DNA of 64,000 bases, taken from assembly GCA_965215855.1 (NCBI GenBank), contig CBDCER010000003.1:496001-560000 (forward strand), written 5' to 3'. This DNA is from J027 sp965215855 (GTDB lineage: Bacteria > Chloroflexota > Anaerolineae > Aggregatilineales > J027). The stretch's first letter is position 1, and every line of letters starts with the position of its first letter. The translations under genes and the position numbers were made by a program. This document shows, in pieces, positions 44,485 through 53,371 of the stretch. The notes beneath the pieces were generated by a model. The model was given only the letters and a program-made list of their open reading frames with translations, was not told the origin of the DNA and searched no databases.

Positions 44485-45591
44485 GTGAAAATCATCCAGG
44501 TCATTGATGGGCTTAGAGTAGGTGGTGCTGAACAATTGCTGGTGACTTTCACTGAGGCAACCCAACATAGGAATATTGATCTCACCATTGTTACGTTTCG
44601 CGTGAAAAGTGACCACATGCGTGATACCCTCGAACAATTGGGGGCCAAGCTCGTTTTCTTACCCGACCGCACGCTGTTAGATCCGCTTCGATTATGGCAA
44701 CTCTATCGTTTATTCAAGAGAGAAAAACCAGATATCATTCACGCACACCTGGCAACCGCGACTGTTGTCAGTAGTCTGGTCGGCAAATGGCTATCCATAC
44801 CGGTGGTTTCCACCATCCACAATACGCAATGGAGTGCTAAACGCCAGATACGGCTCCGGCTACACCGCTTGGCGCTGCGCCGTTGGGTAACGCATATTAT
44901 TGCGGTTGGACACAGCGTAGTCGAGAATTTTCGTTCGCTAGTTGGGACCAAAGAGATTAAAGTCATCTGGAATGCTGTTCCCCCCATGCCAATATTCTCC
45001 GATGAACAGAAAGCCAGTCTGAGGCAATCCCTGGTTGGCGATAATCAAGGACCAATCCTGATTTGCATAGGGCGTCTGTCAGAGGCTAAAGGCCATAAGG
45101 ATCTATTGCTGGCGTTCCGCCAGATTAATGAACAATTTCCCGAAACGCGCCTGCTCATTGTGGGTGATGGTAACTTACGATCTGACGTCGAAGCACTCGT
45201 TCAGCAAAGTGGTCTCCAACATGCAATCATGATGTTAGGGATACGACAAGATGTGCCAGCCTTGCTTGCCATCAGTGATCTACTGGTTAGTGCGTCTCAT
45301 TGGGAAGGGCTGCCGGTATCAATCCTGGAAGCGATGGCAAGCGGCGTGCCCATTGTTGCCACCGACGTCGGAGATATACCCTATGTGGTGGTCGAAGGGA
45401 CTGGCCTGGTGGTGCCAGCACACCAACCAACGGTTCTGGCAGATGCAGTATGCCAATTACTGCAAGACCCAGAGCGCATGAAAGCCTATGGAGAACAAGC
45501 CAAAAACCATATCGACCAACATTACACGACTGAGGTCTGGGTCGATACTCTGTTGACTTATTATCGCGACATCATTGAATCTGATACATAA
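44485..45591 (+). CDS. Glycosyltransferase GT4 family (first of a tandem pair)
   Basis: 368 residues from GTG 44485, chosen because it aligns with the start of the paralogue (MKI.Q.ID.L.VGGAEQLL) and has AAGGTG upstream. GT-B fold: VGGAEQLL near the N-terminus, PDIIHAHLATATVVSSLVGK, and donor site ICIGRLSEAKGHKDLL with EGLPVSILEAMASGVPIVATDVG (E-x7-E). It adds a sugar to the lipid-linked repeat. It diverges from the Wzz-polymerase operon across a 267-bp promoter region. Confidence 0.88.
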   Translation: MKIIQVIDGLRVGGAEQLLVTFTEATQHRNIDLTIVTFRVKSDHMRDTLEQLGAKLVFLPDRTLLDPLRLWQLYRLFKREKPDIIHAHLATATVVSSLVGKWLSIPVVSTIHNTQWSAKRQIRLRLHRLALRRWVTHIIAVGHSVVENFRSLVGTKEIKVIWNAVPPMPIFSDEQKASLRQSLVGDNQGPILICIGRLSEAKGHKDLLLAFRQINEQFPETRLLIVGDGNLRSDVEALVQQSGLQHAIMMLGIRQDVPALLAISDLLVSASHWEGLPVSILEAMASGVPIVATDVGDIPYVVVEGTGLVVPAHQPTVLADAVCQLLQDPERMKAYGEQAKNHIDQHYTTEVWVDTLLTYYRDIIESDT

Positions 45592-45663
45592 TGACTGGTC
45601 TCCTCGCTATCTGTAGGCCACCAGTTCCCAACATTCCAAAGTTGAGATAGATGGATTTATTCT

Positions 45664-46791
45664 ATGAAGATTTTTCAAACCATTGATAGTTTGCAAGTAG
45701 GAGGAGCGGAACAACTATTAATTTCGTTCGCACAAGGCACACAACAAAAAGACGTTGATCTGACAATTGTTGCTTTGCGCTCGGCAGATGCCCACATGCA
45801 ACAACAATTAGAATCCCTTGGTGTAAACGTAGTTGTTGTGCCCGGCCCAGGGTCGTCACTGCTCCATCCGGTTCGTATCTGGCAATTGTATAAATTATTA
45901 CGACGAGAAAAACCGGATATTATTCACGCACATTTGACGGCAACGATTATTATTTGTTCGCTGGTCGGCAAATTGCTATCCATCCCTGTTATTTGTACTA
46001 TACACAATGTTCGTGCCGTACATGCTACTCACCTGAAGTTGAAACACCGTATTCGCCAGCGGTTGCACCGCCTGGCTTTACGACAATGGGCAAGTGGCGT
46101 GATAGCCGTGGGAAATCGCGTGGCGGAGACCTTTCGCCCCCAAATTGCTCCCAAGGATATTGAAGTTATTTGGAACGCTGTCTCTCCCATGCCTGAAGTT
46201 ACCGAAGACCAGAAAACCACCCTACGACAATCCGTGGTTGGTGATGCAGCCGGGCCAATCTTGATCTGTGTGGGACGGTTGGTGGAGGCCAAAGGCCACC
46301 TGGATTTGTTAGACGCATTTCGCAAGATATATGATCAATTTCCCGAAACGCGCCTACTGATCGCTGGCGATGGTCAAATGCGACCTGACATTGAAGCTAA
46401 AATCCGCCAAGATGGTCTTGAAAATGCCGCCCTTGTATTGGGGTCACGCCCAGATATTCCGGCGTTGCTCGCCATCAGCGATTTGTTTGTGCTGGCGTCA
46501 CACTGGGAGGGTCTACCCATCTCAATTTTGGAAGCGATGGCAAGCGAAGTACCTGTTGTAGCCACTGAAGTTGGTGAAGTATCGCATGTCGTGGTTGAAG
46601 GAACTGGCCTAGTAGTGCCTGCTCATCAGCCAGATACTCTGGCCGATACTGTGTGCCAATTGCTACAAACCCCAGAGCGCCTAGCAATTTATGGGCAGCA
46701 AGCCAAAGCTCATATTGACCAGCAGTATAGTATTGATGCCTGGGTTAACACGTTGCTGAAGTTTTACCAAAGTGTATTGGAGCAACGATAG
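45664..46791 (+). CDS. Glycosyltransferase GT4 family (second of a tandem pair)
   Basis: 375 residues with the same domain order as the gene at 44485 and strong similarity along its whole length: VGGAEQLL, REKPDIIHAHLTATIIICSLVGKLLSIPVICTIHN, WNAVSPMPE, CVGRLVEAKGHLDLLDAFRKIYDQFPETRLLIAGDG, EGLPISILEAMASEVPVVATEVGE. It probably arose by tandem duplication and adds a second residue of the same kind or linkage. Its stop TAG overlaps by one base a 51-codon frame starting GTG 46791. Confidence 0.9.
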   Translation: MKIFQTIDSLQVGGAEQLLISFAQGTQQKDVDLTIVALRSADAHMQQQLESLGVNVVVVPGPGSSLLHPVRIWQLYKLLRREKPDIIHAHLTATIIICSLVGKLLSIPVICTIHNVRAVHATHLKLKHRIRQRLHRLALRQWASGVIAVGNRVAETFRPQIAPKDIEVIWNAVSPMPEVTEDQKTTLRQSVVGDAAGPILICVGRLVEAKGHLDLLDAFRKIYDQFPETRLLIAGDGQMRPDIEAKIRQDGLENAALVLGSRPDIPALLAISDLFVLASHWEGLPISILEAMASEVPVVATEVGEVSHVVVEGTGLVVPAHQPDTLADTVCQLLQTPERLAIYGQQAKAHIDQQYSIDAWVNTLLKFYQSVLEQR

Positions 46792-46946
46792 TGATAGCAA
46801 TCATCACAAGCTCACCGGTAATTTCCAGTCAGCTTGCTCGTGCTAAACCGAAAGCCTCTGCGAAACAGCAAACGCTATGCACAATGACTTGTGAACACTC
46901 CGCGGTGTTTAGTCAGTTGTGGTTTGGCTGGACGGTAGATAAATGA
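46791..46946 (+). CDS. Possible 51-residue small ORF coupled to both neighbours
   Basis: GTG at 46791 shares its G with the upstream stop TAG, and the TGA at 46944-46946 overlaps the next start ATG as ATGA. The frame of 51 codons (MIAIITSSPVISSQLARAKP...WFGWTVDK) fills the whole gap. No domain is recognised; it may be a remnant of another glycosyltransferase start or a genuine small protein. Low confidence because a frame of this length can arise by chance. Confidence 0.3.
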   Translation: MIAIITSSPVISSQLARAKPKASAKQQTLCTMTCEHSAVFSQLWFGWTVDK

Positions 46947-48088
46947 CGAAGAATATCCGCGTCATTGGAACTTTGAAGGGAAATATAGAAACCAAACCCG
47001 CCGACCATATCAAATATGGTCTAATGTTTGAGGCACTAGCTCAACTTGTGCAGTTGGTGGATATATACGATACCACCCTTAAAGGACCGGGCCGGTGGCT
47101 TAATGCACTGCGGGCTTTTCATCCCGACCGCCACCAGTGGCGCGAGCGATTTTATCAGAATGTTCCGGCTTTCAAAGCGCGTTCGCAGCAAACAGTTACC
47201 CACTTACGACAACGACAGAAGGATTTTGACTTGATTTTTCAGGTTGGGGTCTTGTACGATGCGCGTTGGAACAATATCGGTAAGCCGAGTATTATCTATA
47301 CTGACTATACGGCTTTTCTTTCACGCCAAAAGCGTGATTCAGGACGCTCACCGTTTACTGAAGCACAAAGCCAAATGTGGCTGGAGATGGAGAAACATGC
47401 GTTTGAACATGCCAGCCATATCTGTGCCCGTGCTGAATATGTGCGGAGGTCGATTGTAGAAAACTACGGTATCGCGGCAGAAAAGGTCACCACTATCGGA
47501 GGAGGGGTGGGTTTTGCCAATTTACCAGTTCTTGATAGTATCAAGCAAAATACGCAACGCCCGCCGACAGCCTTGTTTATTGGCAAAGATTTCTATCGCA
47601 AAGGCGGAGATATTTTGTTGCGTGCATTTGCTCAGACGCACCAAACACTGCCGGAAATACAACTCAAAATGGTGACGCAGGCTCCGTCCCAACTTGATCT
47701 GCCTTTGGAAGGCGTGGAGCTTATCCCGCCAACATGGGACCGAACTGTAATCGAAAAGTTGTTCCAAACTGCTGATGTGTTTGTGTTGCCGTCGCGATTG
47801 GAAACCTGGGGTGATGTCCTGCTAGAAGCAATGGCTTATGGTATACCTTGTATTGGAGTATCTGGTGAAGCGATGGGCGATATTATCGCTCATGAGCAAA
47901 CCGGACTGGTGGTTCCTCCCCAGGATGTTGAGGCACTTGCTGGCGGACTGATAACACTATTGGGCAATCAGCAACTACAAACAACCTGGGGATTAGCGGG
48001 CCGCAGACGTCTGGAAGAACATTTTACCTGGGCAACGGTGATGCAAAAACTTACACCCATTATCGAACGGATTAATCAGGCTAATTGA
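46943..48088 (+). CDS. Glycosyltransferase, GT-B fold
   Basis: 381 residues. The donor-binding half contains ALFIGKDFYRKGGDILLRAF, VDVFVLPSRLETWGDVLLEAMAYGIPCIGVSGEAMGD (E-x7-E motif ETWGDVLLE) and EQTGLVVPPQDVEALAG. The N-terminal half (IRVIGTLKGNIETKPADHIKYGLMFEAL) is unlike the tandem pair upstream, so it uses another acceptor. It is followed 3 nt later by the BcsB-like gene, suggesting one transcript. Confidence 0.85.
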   Translation: MTKNIRVIGTLKGNIETKPADHIKYGLMFEALAQLVQLVDIYDTTLKGPGRWLNALRAFHPDRHQWRERFYQNVPAFKARSQQTVTHLRQRQKDFDLIFQVGVLYDARWNNIGKPSIIYTDYTAFLSRQKRDSGRSPFTEAQSQMWLEMEKHAFEHASHICARAEYVRRSIVENYGIAAEKVTTIGGGVGFANLPVLDSIKQNTQRPPTALFIGKDFYRKGGDILLRAFAQTHQTLPEIQLKMVTQAPSQLDLPLEGVELIPPTWDRTVIEKLFQTADVFVLPSRLETWGDVLLEAMAYGIPCIGVSGEAMGDIIAHEQTGLVVPPQDVEALAGGLITLLGNQQLQTTWGLAGRRRLEEHFTWATVMQKLTPIIERINQAN

Positions 48089-48091
48089 CTT

Positions 48092-51067
48092 ATGTCGAAA
48101 ATCACATTCATCACACTCACGTTATTCCTGGTCGCAACAGTGGGCCTAGCCGCCACAGCCAGCTATGCTCAAGGGCCAGATGACACAACACCTACCACAA
48201 CACCTACATTGGAACCCGAGGCGACTTCGACAGTTGAAGTCGAAACGATTACGCCGACTCCTACTGGCGAAGATATAGCTACAGCGACTCCGACACCTAC
48301 CGATGCACCGACCGCAACCCTAACTCCTATTCCAGGCAATTCCGCCATTCTGAGTTTTCGAGATTTCGGATTAGAAAGCCGCCTGATGCGTGGCCCATTC
48401 GACCGAGTTAGTTATCCGTTTGCTTTGCCTTCTGATTGGGCACTCAGTACGGGAACACGGGTCGAGTTGAATCTGACCAGCTACAGTAGCGCCCCTACCA
48501 CCAATGCAACCGCCGTGACTGAAAATATCAGTGGCTTACTTGAGATTGAATTCAATGGTATCTATGTTGATTCATTTATTATCAACTGGAATGAGGAAAC
48601 GACCATTACATTTGAATTGCCGCCGGAATCACTGGAGACAACCCGTGAAGATGGACGCCATTCTCTACGCATTACACTAGATAGTGGGCACGATTGCAGT
48701 GAAATGATAACTGGCGTAGCACTGGGTGACGATTCTCTCTTGCGTTTGCACTACGACCAGATTCCGCCATCAACCGATCTAAGGTTGCTACCCCGTCCCT
48801 TCTACCAACGATCCTTTTTACCAGACACGGCCTTGGTTGTGGTTCCAACCGATCCGACAGCGACAGAGCTGGAAGCAGCAATGCGCCTCATGGCTGGGTT
48901 TGGGCGTTCCAGTGGCAGTAATGTAAGCCTCACACTGCTAACTACCGACACTCTCACGCAAACATTGTTGACCAATGAGCATATGATTTTCGTTGGCAAG
49001 ACATCAGAATTCCCAATGCTTAATGAGGCCACATCGCCTCCTAATGAATCGAGTCAGGCTGTTGATACCGATGGCATCCTCTGGATGACCGTTTCTCCCT
49101 GGAATCCATCAAAGGTTGTGATGGTGGTTGGTGGCGAAACAGATGAAGCAGTTTACAAAGCGGGTATAGCTGCTAGCAGCCAGCAAATCCGTACTGTCGG
49201 TATTAATAATCTAGCAATTATCTCTAACGTTGAGGCAGATGTTGAAGCTCCAAACCTAGCGGGAGCCGTATTCAACCAAACATTCGCTGAGGCTGGCTTC
49301 TCCACACAAACCCTGGACGATGTGGGACACAATAGCCTCGACATTTCATTCACCATTCCACCAGGGCAAGACGTTGGAACCGATGCTTATTTTGACCTGG
49401 TGTTCAGCCATTCAACCTTGCTGAATTATGATCGTTCAGGTGTGGTGGTAACCATAAACGACATTCCAATCGGCAGTATCCGGCTTTCAGATGCCAATGC
49501 TGGCCTGACCACTGTCCGCTTCACCGTTCCCCCTACGCTTTTACAAGCGGGGTTAAACCGATTGAGTGTTCAAGTAGAACTTCGTCCAATCTCCGAGTGC
49601 TATGATCCTGATACCGTGGCAGCGTGGTTCACCATCCACGATACATCTTTGCTCAGTTTGCAGTTGGTCGAGGGAGCCATTCCCATTGAGTCGGCGTTGG
49701 CTGCCAATTTAGCCTACTATCCCAGCCCATTTTCGGGTAATCCCCACTTAGACAATGTGGTGCTAATTGTTCCTCCAGATGCACCCGATATGTGGAACAG
49801 TGCGGCCCAGTTGATGTTTAATTTGGGCGACGAGACCGACGGCTCCTGGTTTGAAGTTCAGACCGTATTCGCCGATGACGTTCCGCCAGAGTTGATGGAA
49901 GATTATCATCTTATCTTGGTCGGGCGACCTTCCCAATTACCCTTAGTCGCTGAATGGCAAGAACTTTTGCCAGCATCCTTTGATCCTGGCAGCGATATCG
50001 CGGTTGAAAGGGATACCGCCATTTACTTCGAGCAATCCGCCGAGACCAGTATGAGTTATCTTGAACTCATCCAGTTGCCGGGTAATCCGGGGCGATTGGC
50101 AATGCTTATCATGGGAACTGATTTGATGGCGGTGAATAACACCACATTACTCCTGAGCGATGATGACCTTCGCAGCGGGTTAGTAGGCAATCTGGTGTTT
50201 TATGATGGTATACAAGTTATGTCCCGTAATATCATTAGCGCCGATATTGATATAGAAGATGGTGCATCTGGCACAACATCCAGTCCTGATGATGGTGATG
50301 TAACATTGACTGTCGAGGAAGGCGATGCCTCCGACGATGATCCGTATAGTTGGATTCCACGATTCATCATCGCTTCTAGTCTATTGATGGCTGGAATTAT
50401 CGGCTTTGTTATATTTACAACCGTCTTCCGCAGCCTCCGTCCCAGCATTCGGCGTATCGCTGCTCAACGGCTGACACTTGACCTGCCATTTGAGGTGCGT
50501 TTCATTGACTATCGACACCACCGCAACATCCGAGCGGCATTAGATAACATTAGCGCCACCGATCCCGATGCGATCATCTGGGCTGAGGGTTTTCCGGCAG
50601 GCAAATCACCAGGGTTGACCAAACACGAACTCCGGTCTGCCGAGTCGCTGGTCATTCTGACATCGCCTTCCAGCAATGTGGAAATGGAGGAGGGAATTCG
50701 CACAGTACATCCCAAGCGTATTTACATGGTAGCTGATTGGCCGATGATAAAAACGCTACCGGAGTTTATCAAGGCCTTGCGCCGCCTCTCGGAAACGGTC
50801 ATGGACCGGGACGAGGGGAAAGTCGATATTACGTTGATGACCGAGCGTCTGGCGCAACCAGAGAATGTTGTCCGTTTGGGGTTGGAATATCTGGAGAACC
50901 TGGGCATCATCACAGTTCAGTCCCGAGATGCACGGTTCCTCTACATCAAGAAAGGTAACAATCGGCCCCAGGATCGTGAATCGAAGATTGTCATGAAGCA
51001 TCTTGAAAATGCCTGGGAGACCGTGAACAACTACCGGCGCGATCTACGCCGTGTCAAATTGTCATAG
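48092..51067 (+). CDS. BcsB-like exopolysaccharide export protein with unusual cytosolic C-terminal domain
   Basis: 991 residues: a signal peptide (to about 26), a Thr/Pro-rich spacer (30-88), two BcsB-type carbohydrate-binding/flavodoxin-like repeats (about 90-375 and 400-740; note SLLRLHYDQIPPSTDLRLLPRPFYQRSFLPDTALVVVP is typical), a transmembrane helix (about 753-777), then about 214 cytosolic residues. BcsB normally ends just after the helix. The tail has an alpha/beta part and a winged-helix-like stretch ITLMTERLAQPENVVRLGLEYLENLGIITVQ, recalling the C-terminal domain of some RecJ proteins. No BcsA is seen here. It likely helps a membrane synthase extrude polymer. Confidence 0.82.
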   Translation: MSKITFITLTLFLVATVGLAATASYAQGPDDTTPTTTPTLEPEATSTVEVETITPTPTGEDIATATPTPTDAPTATLTPIPGNSAILSFRDFGLESRLMRGPFDRVSYPFALPSDWALSTGTRVELNLTSYSSAPTTNATAVTENISGLLEIEFNGIYVDSFIINWNEETTITFELPPESLETTREDGRHSLRITLDSGHDCSEMITGVALGDDSLLRLHYDQIPPSTDLRLLPRPFYQRSFLPDTALVVVPTDPTATELEAAMRLMAGFGRSSGSNVSLTLLTTDTLTQTLLTNEHMIFVGKTSEFPMLNEATSPPNESSQAVDTDGILWMTVSPWNPSKVVMVVGGETDEAVYKAGIAASSQQIRTVGINNLAIISNVEADVEAPNLAGAVFNQTFAEAGFSTQTLDDVGHNSLDISFTIPPGQDVGTDAYFDLVFSHSTLLNYDRSGVVVTINDIPIGSIRLSDANAGLTTVRFTVPPTLLQAGLNRLSVQVELRPISECYDPDTVAAWFTIHDTSLLSLQLVEGAIPIESALAANLAYYPSPFSGNPHLDNVVLIVPPDAPDMWNSAAQLMFNLGDETDGSWFEVQTVFADDVPPELMEDYHLILVGRPSQLPLVAEWQELLPASFDPGSDIAVERDTAIYFEQSAETSMSYLELIQLPGNPGRLAMLIMGTDLMAVNNTTLLLSDDDLRSGLVGNLVFYDGIQVMSRNIISADIDIEDGASGTTSSPDDGDVTLTVEEGDASDDDPYSWIPRFIIASSLLMAGIIGFVIFTTVFRSLRPSIRRIAAQRLTLDLPFEVRFIDYRHHRNIRAALDNISATDPDAIIWAEGFPAGKSPGLTKHELRSAESLVILTSPSSNVEMEEGIRTVHPKRIYMVADWPMIKTLPEFIKALRRLSETVMDRDEGKVDITLMTERLAQPENVVRLGLEYLENLGIITVQSRDARFLYIKKGNNRPQDRESKIVMKHLENAWETVNNYRRDLRRVKLS

Positions 51068-51089
51068 TCAACAGCAAAACATCAAAAAT

Positions 51090-51122
51090 AACGCCTGCCC
51101 CATACACAATGGGACAGGCGTT
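51090..51122. terminator. Bidirectional terminator between the BcsB-like gene and the salvage operon
   Basis: AACGCCTGCCC and GGG-A-CAGGCGTT form an 11-bp stem with one bulged A and a 10-nt loop. An A-run upstream and TTT downstream allow function on both strands for the convergent genes. Confidence 0.75.
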
Positions 51123-51140
51123 TACATTCACCGCCAGTTT

Positions 51141-51881
51141 CTACAACGTATCGCTGAAATCGCACAATCCATCTAGCGCGGCCTGTACCAAGCGATCATC
51201 CAATTCGGCGCGATTATTCCCATCCAGACGGAGATGCGGTTCAGCTCTCACGGTCACCAAACACATTGAGGCTGTGGCAATCCCCAAAGTCATGCCCAAG
51301 GTGAAAACCAGTGCAGTTTCCATATCCATGCTTTGCACACCGGCTTTCATGGGCAGCGTGAGATCCAACGACTCTGAACCAGTTAATGATGGGGCCATAT
51401 CGGGATAGAAGGCATCATAAGTCGCTGTCAGGCCTGTGTAGGTTGGGAGGTCGTGATGTTGAGCAGCCATCGCGAGGGTGCGCACCAGTGGAAAATGAGG
51501 GATGGCTGGATATGCAAGTGGTAAATAGCGTTGAGATAGTCCCTCAAAACGAGCAGCGCCAGCTGACAGAACGACTGTCCCCAATTCAGCCCGAACTCCC
51601 ATCATAGTCCCGATGCGAACGATAGCTCGGACCCCTAATTGGGCCAGTTCTTCGATAGCGATAGCTGTTGAAGGCGCACCAATGCCACCAGAAGCAATTG
51701 TCACCTCATAATCTCGGTATGTGCCTGTCGTCACCAGAAATTCGCGGTTGGCGCTGACTTTCCGATGAGTATCCAGCATCGCAGCGGCACGATCCACCCG
51801 CGCAGGATCGCCTGATAAAAGAACAAGTGGGGCTACATCCCCAGGTCTACAACGTAAGTAAAGCGTCGGTTCCGTAATCAT
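51141..51881 (-). CDS. Nucleoside phosphorylase (uridine/purine phosphorylase family)
   Basis: 246 residues from ATG 51881 (MITEPTLYLRC), which overlaps the PfkB stop as ATGA; a longer frame from 51935 lies within that gene. NP-I family motifs: LLSGDPARVDRAA (phosphate site), ASGGIGAPSTAIAIEELAQLGVRAIVRIGT, and GVQSMDMETALVF (ribose-binding Glu region). It splits a nucleoside with phosphate into base and ribose 1-phosphate. It is last in the transporter operon. Base specificity cannot be set from sequence alone. Confidence 0.88.
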   Translation of the reverse strand: MITEPTLYLRCRPGDVAPLVLLSGDPARVDRAAAMLDTHRKVSANREFLVTTGTYRDYEVTIASGGIGAPSTAIAIEELAQLGVRAIVRIGTMMGVRAELGTVVLSAGAARFEGLSQRYLPLAYPAIPHFPLVRTLAMAAQHHDLPTYTGLTATYDAFYPDMAPSLTGSESLDLTLPMKAGVQSMDMETALVFTLGMTLGIATASMCLVTVRAEPHLRLDGNNRAELDDRLVQAALDGLCDFSDTL

Positions 51882-52807
51882 GATGACAAAAACTGTCCAA
51901 AATAGTGTGTATAGCGTTCTATTGCTTGTTCCCAAGATGGCAGGTTGGTTTGGCTGCCAACGGCCCCGATGACAAATGATGCCACTACGACACCGAGCTG
52001 GGCGCTGACAACTGGAGGAGCATCGCGAAGTAATCCGGCCAAAAAACCTGCCGTAAAGGCGTCACCAGCTCCAGTGGTATCCGCAACGTGTGCCAAATAA
52101 ATGGCAGGAACATGTTGCCTGCCTGTTGGTGTATATATGTCAGCCCCCGCTGCGCCATTCGTCACGATCACTGCCTGCATAGATTCGTGCAGCAAATCAT
52201 CAACAGACGGATAGCGCATGGCAGAAAGCACATAGTCGGCTTCGATGTGATTCATTAGCACATAGCTACTCGCTTCCCAAAAAGTTTTCAATACTGTTGA
52301 CGGGTAAGCATGAATATCAGGCTTCAGCTCCCAAATTAAGGGGATACCGACATCGGTCACGGCCTGCACAAACTGTTCGTTATAAGCAAGATAGCCGACG
52401 GTCACAACGGCGAACCGATAACGCTCAATGCCATGCAACGTTAGGGTTGACTGCCAGGCGTCCGCCGCCCCTGGATAGAAAAAATTTTGATATTGGTTCT
52501 CCGGCCCCAAAAACAGATAACTGCGCGATGTTTGTTGCCCCGTCACTTGAGTCACATTATCGGTATTGACCTGCAACTGACTCAAATATTGGCAGTAATT
52601 GTCCCCTGCCGTATCGTCACCCACCACCATCGCGACTCCACTTTTGAAGCCCAGCCGTGTTAACCCTACTGCGACATTTGCGCCACAGCCACCAAAATAG
52701 GGTGTGCCGAGTAAATTCCGCAATAGAGCTGTCTCACCCACTGTGGGATGATGCGAAACGTGAACGATGTAATCCAGGCTGGGATAGCCAGTCGTCAATA
52801 CATCCAT
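51878..52807 (-). CDS. PfkB-family carbohydrate/nucleoside kinase
   Basis: 309 residues. N-terminal signature FGGCGANVAVGLTRLG and C-terminal signature HVADTTGAGDAFTAGFLAG, with the catalytic Asp in DTTGAGDAF and the anion hole. It could phosphorylate ribose, a nucleoside or another sugar released by the salvage pathway. It starts 3 nt after the hydrolase gene and overlaps the phosphorylase start. Confidence 0.9.
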   Translation of the reverse strand: MDVLTTGYPSLDYIVHVSHHPTVGETALLRNLLGTPYFGGCGANVAVGLTRLGFKSGVAMVVGDDTAGDNYCQYLSQLQVNTDNVTQVTGQQTSRSYLFLGPENQYQNFFYPGAADAWQSTLTLHGIERYRFAVVTVGYLAYNEQFVQAVTDVGIPLIWELKPDIHAYPSTVLKTFWEASSYVLMNHIEADYVLSAMRYPSVDDLLHESMQAVIVTNGAAGADIYTPTGRQHVPAIYLAHVADTTGAGDAFTAGFLAGLLRDAPPVVSAQLGVVVASFVIGAVGSQTNLPSWEQAIERYTHYFGQFLSS

Positions 52808-52810
52808 CAG

Positions 52811-53371
52811 CTACCTATCCTCACCTAAAAGTGTCAGGGCTTCGTCTATCGTTACCACACGCCCCAAATATTTGTCGATGTCTTCCAAGTTGGCCTTGTG
52901 GAGATGCTCCTTATCTGTCGAAACACATTCTTGTGGCACGATCACATGATAGTTGCTCTGGAAAGCGTCTTGAGCTGTGGCGCGAATGCAGACATTGGTT
53001 TTCGTACCGACCAGAAACAGTGTGTCGATATGGTTGTCACGCAAAATCAAGTCCAGATCGGTTGCCATGAATGCACTATAGCGTCGTTTGGTAATTACAT
53101 AATCCTGTTCTAGTGGAGCCAGCGGGGGCGCAAGTTCCACGCCGAACGTCCCCGCTTCGCAGTGATAACGCACATGCTCCAATTCCCAATCGGGCTTGCC
53201 GGGGCGATGCGAGTCAATGACCCAGATAATCACTGCGCCTGCATCACGGGCCTGACGGGTAAAGTGGTCGATATGTGGCACAATCTCAGCCGCCTGTGGG
53301 TGTGACACTTTGCCATCCGGGTCCGTAAAATCTTTGACGACATCAATGACCAAAACTGCCTGTTTGCTCAT
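52811..53371 (-). CDS. Cysteine hydrolase, isochorismatase/nicotinamidase superfamily
   Basis: 186 residues. Catalytic triad D10, K95 and C128 (GTKTNVCIRATAQDA) is complete. D53-S-H55 and H70 align in spacing with metal ligands of PncA nicotinamidases, though a fourth histidine ligand is not evident. This supports, but does not prove, an amidase acting on nicotinamide or a related compound. Located between the permease and PfkB genes, it directly abuts the permease gene. Confidence 0.85.
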   Translation of the reverse strand: MSKQAVLVIDVVKDFTDPDGKVSHPQAAEIVPHIDHFTRQARDAGAVIIWVIDSHRPGKPDWELEHVRYHCEAGTFGVELAPPLAPLEQDYVITKRRYSAFMATDLDLILRDNHIDTLFLVGTKTNVCIRATAQDAFQSNYHVIVPQECVSTDKEHLHKANLEDIDKYLGRVVTIDEALTLLGEDR

